Positions 4,929-5,301 of a stretch of DNA of 5,301 nt are shown here, piece after piece. The first letter of the stretch is position 1; the number at the start of each line of letters is the position of its first letter. The DNA comes from an uncultured Clostridia bacterium (GTDB lineage Bacteria > Bacillota > Clostridia > Christensenellales > CAG-314): positions 1 through 5,301 of the forward strand of contig CALLXO010000074.1 of the NCBI GenBank assembly GCA_937875645.1, in the 5' to 3' direction. The notes under the pieces were generated by a model that had not been told where the DNA came from, made no database searches, and saw only the letters and a program-made list of their open reading frames with translations. The position numbers were made by a program, and so were the translations under genes.

Positions 4929-5301
4929 TTAATAAAAGGAATACATTATTATTCCCAATATCCCCGAAAATAAAATAACCAGTAATGGCGATAGGCGTTT
5001 TTTCGTAATTTTGTTATAAACAAAATGAACAACAAAAATTATTGCTACAATGATTACCGACCAGAAATCAAAAATCAACGTACTTTCCCATTCGCCAAAG
5101 TTTATAACAAAATTTTTGGCGGCAACAAGCAGACCGGTTGCTAAAATAAGACCGCAGACAACGGGAGAAATACTTTCTAGCGTGCCCTTTATATATTTGT
5201 TTTGAGAAAATTTTTTAAAGAGAGAAGCGATAATTAAAATTATAATAAAACTTGGCAGTACAACGCCCGCCGTTGCACACACAGCGCCCCAAAAGCCTCC
5301 T
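4929..5301 (-). CDS. Chromate transporter (CHR/ChrA) family protein, N-terminus beyond window
   Basis: The frame enters from the right edge and ends at TAA 4929, giving 123 residues in view. It opens with GGFWGAVCATAGVVLPSF, the conserved GG-F-GA--AT-G-VLPSF signature near the middle of a CHR domain, followed by hydrophobic helices. Around four helices are visible, ending IMYSFY. A CHR domain is about 170-190 residues, so roughly the last two thirds is present. The stop directly after one domain suggests a short, single-domain protein of the kind that in Firmicutes often works as a pair encoded by adjacent genes; the partner would lie outside the window. The family exports chromate or exchanges it for sulfate; in anaerobes the physiological substrate is often unproven. 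A GTG at 5282 is not taken as the start because the conserved motif begins upstream of it. Confidence 0.9.
   Translation of the reverse strand, partial: GGFWGAVCATAGVVLPSFIIILIIASLFKKFSQNKYIKGTLESISPVVCGLILATGLLVAAKNFVINFGEWESTLIFDFWSVIIVAIIFVVHFVYNKITKKRLSPLLVILFSGILGIIMYSFY

Noticed and set aside
1..5301. CRISPR array, insertion sequence, toxin-antitoxin or defence operon.
   Set aside because: There are no regularly spaced repeats, no transposase or integrase motifs, and no small paired genes of that kind on either strand.

Overview
This is an AT-rich window that looks like the chromosome of a low-GC Gram-positive anaerobe. A member of class Clostridia is most likely, because the DUF4364 winged-helix gene, the Hol44-like holin and the GGAGG-type ribosome binding sites all fit that group. 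This assignment is by family recognition only; no rRNA or other taxonomic marker is present.

Layout. (1) 1-1180, minus strand: most of a ClC-family chloride transporter, running off the left edge before its C-terminus, with a near-consensus promoter and a palindrome in its leader. (2) 1391-1551, minus: tRNA-Glu(CTC) as its own small transcription unit with promoter and intrinsic terminator. (3) 1600-3049: a divergent pair sharing about 165 bp of promoter DNA. An unrecognised 249-residue soluble protein is on the minus strand and a DUF4364 winged-helix protein is on the plus strand. The DUF4364 gene starts at a TTG placed by a strong Shine-Dalgarno sequence. (4) 3050-4030: a decayed stretch. 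It holds a promoter and signal sequence for a small lipoprotein whose frame is broken by an amber stop and then a one-base shift, a weak coding remnant, and several inverted repeats. One of these is a 99-nt branched palindromic element. (5) 4031-4200, minus: tRNA-Leu(GAG), again with its own promoter and terminator. (6) 4340-4666, plus: an intact three-helix phage-type holin with a strong ribosome binding site but no lysin or other phage gene beside it. It is followed by a well-initiated but 16-codon-long gene start that is probably a remnant. (7) 4929-5301, minus: the C-terminal part of a chromate-transporter (CHR) domain protein entering from the right edge.

The two tRNA genes and the ClC, DUF4364 and chromate-transporter genes look like ordinary core or housekeeping content, each expressed separately. 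The segment between about 3050 and 4900 has the character of a decayed insertion site: a broken lipoprotein, a lone holin and truncated starts. I see no CRISPR array, transposase, integrase, toxin-antitoxin pair or defence operon. I did not find a convincing new multi-gene system. The items most worth checking are the 99-nt structured element, the unrecognised 249-residue protein with its DUF4364 partner, and the ClC transporter with glycine at the selectivity-filter serine position.
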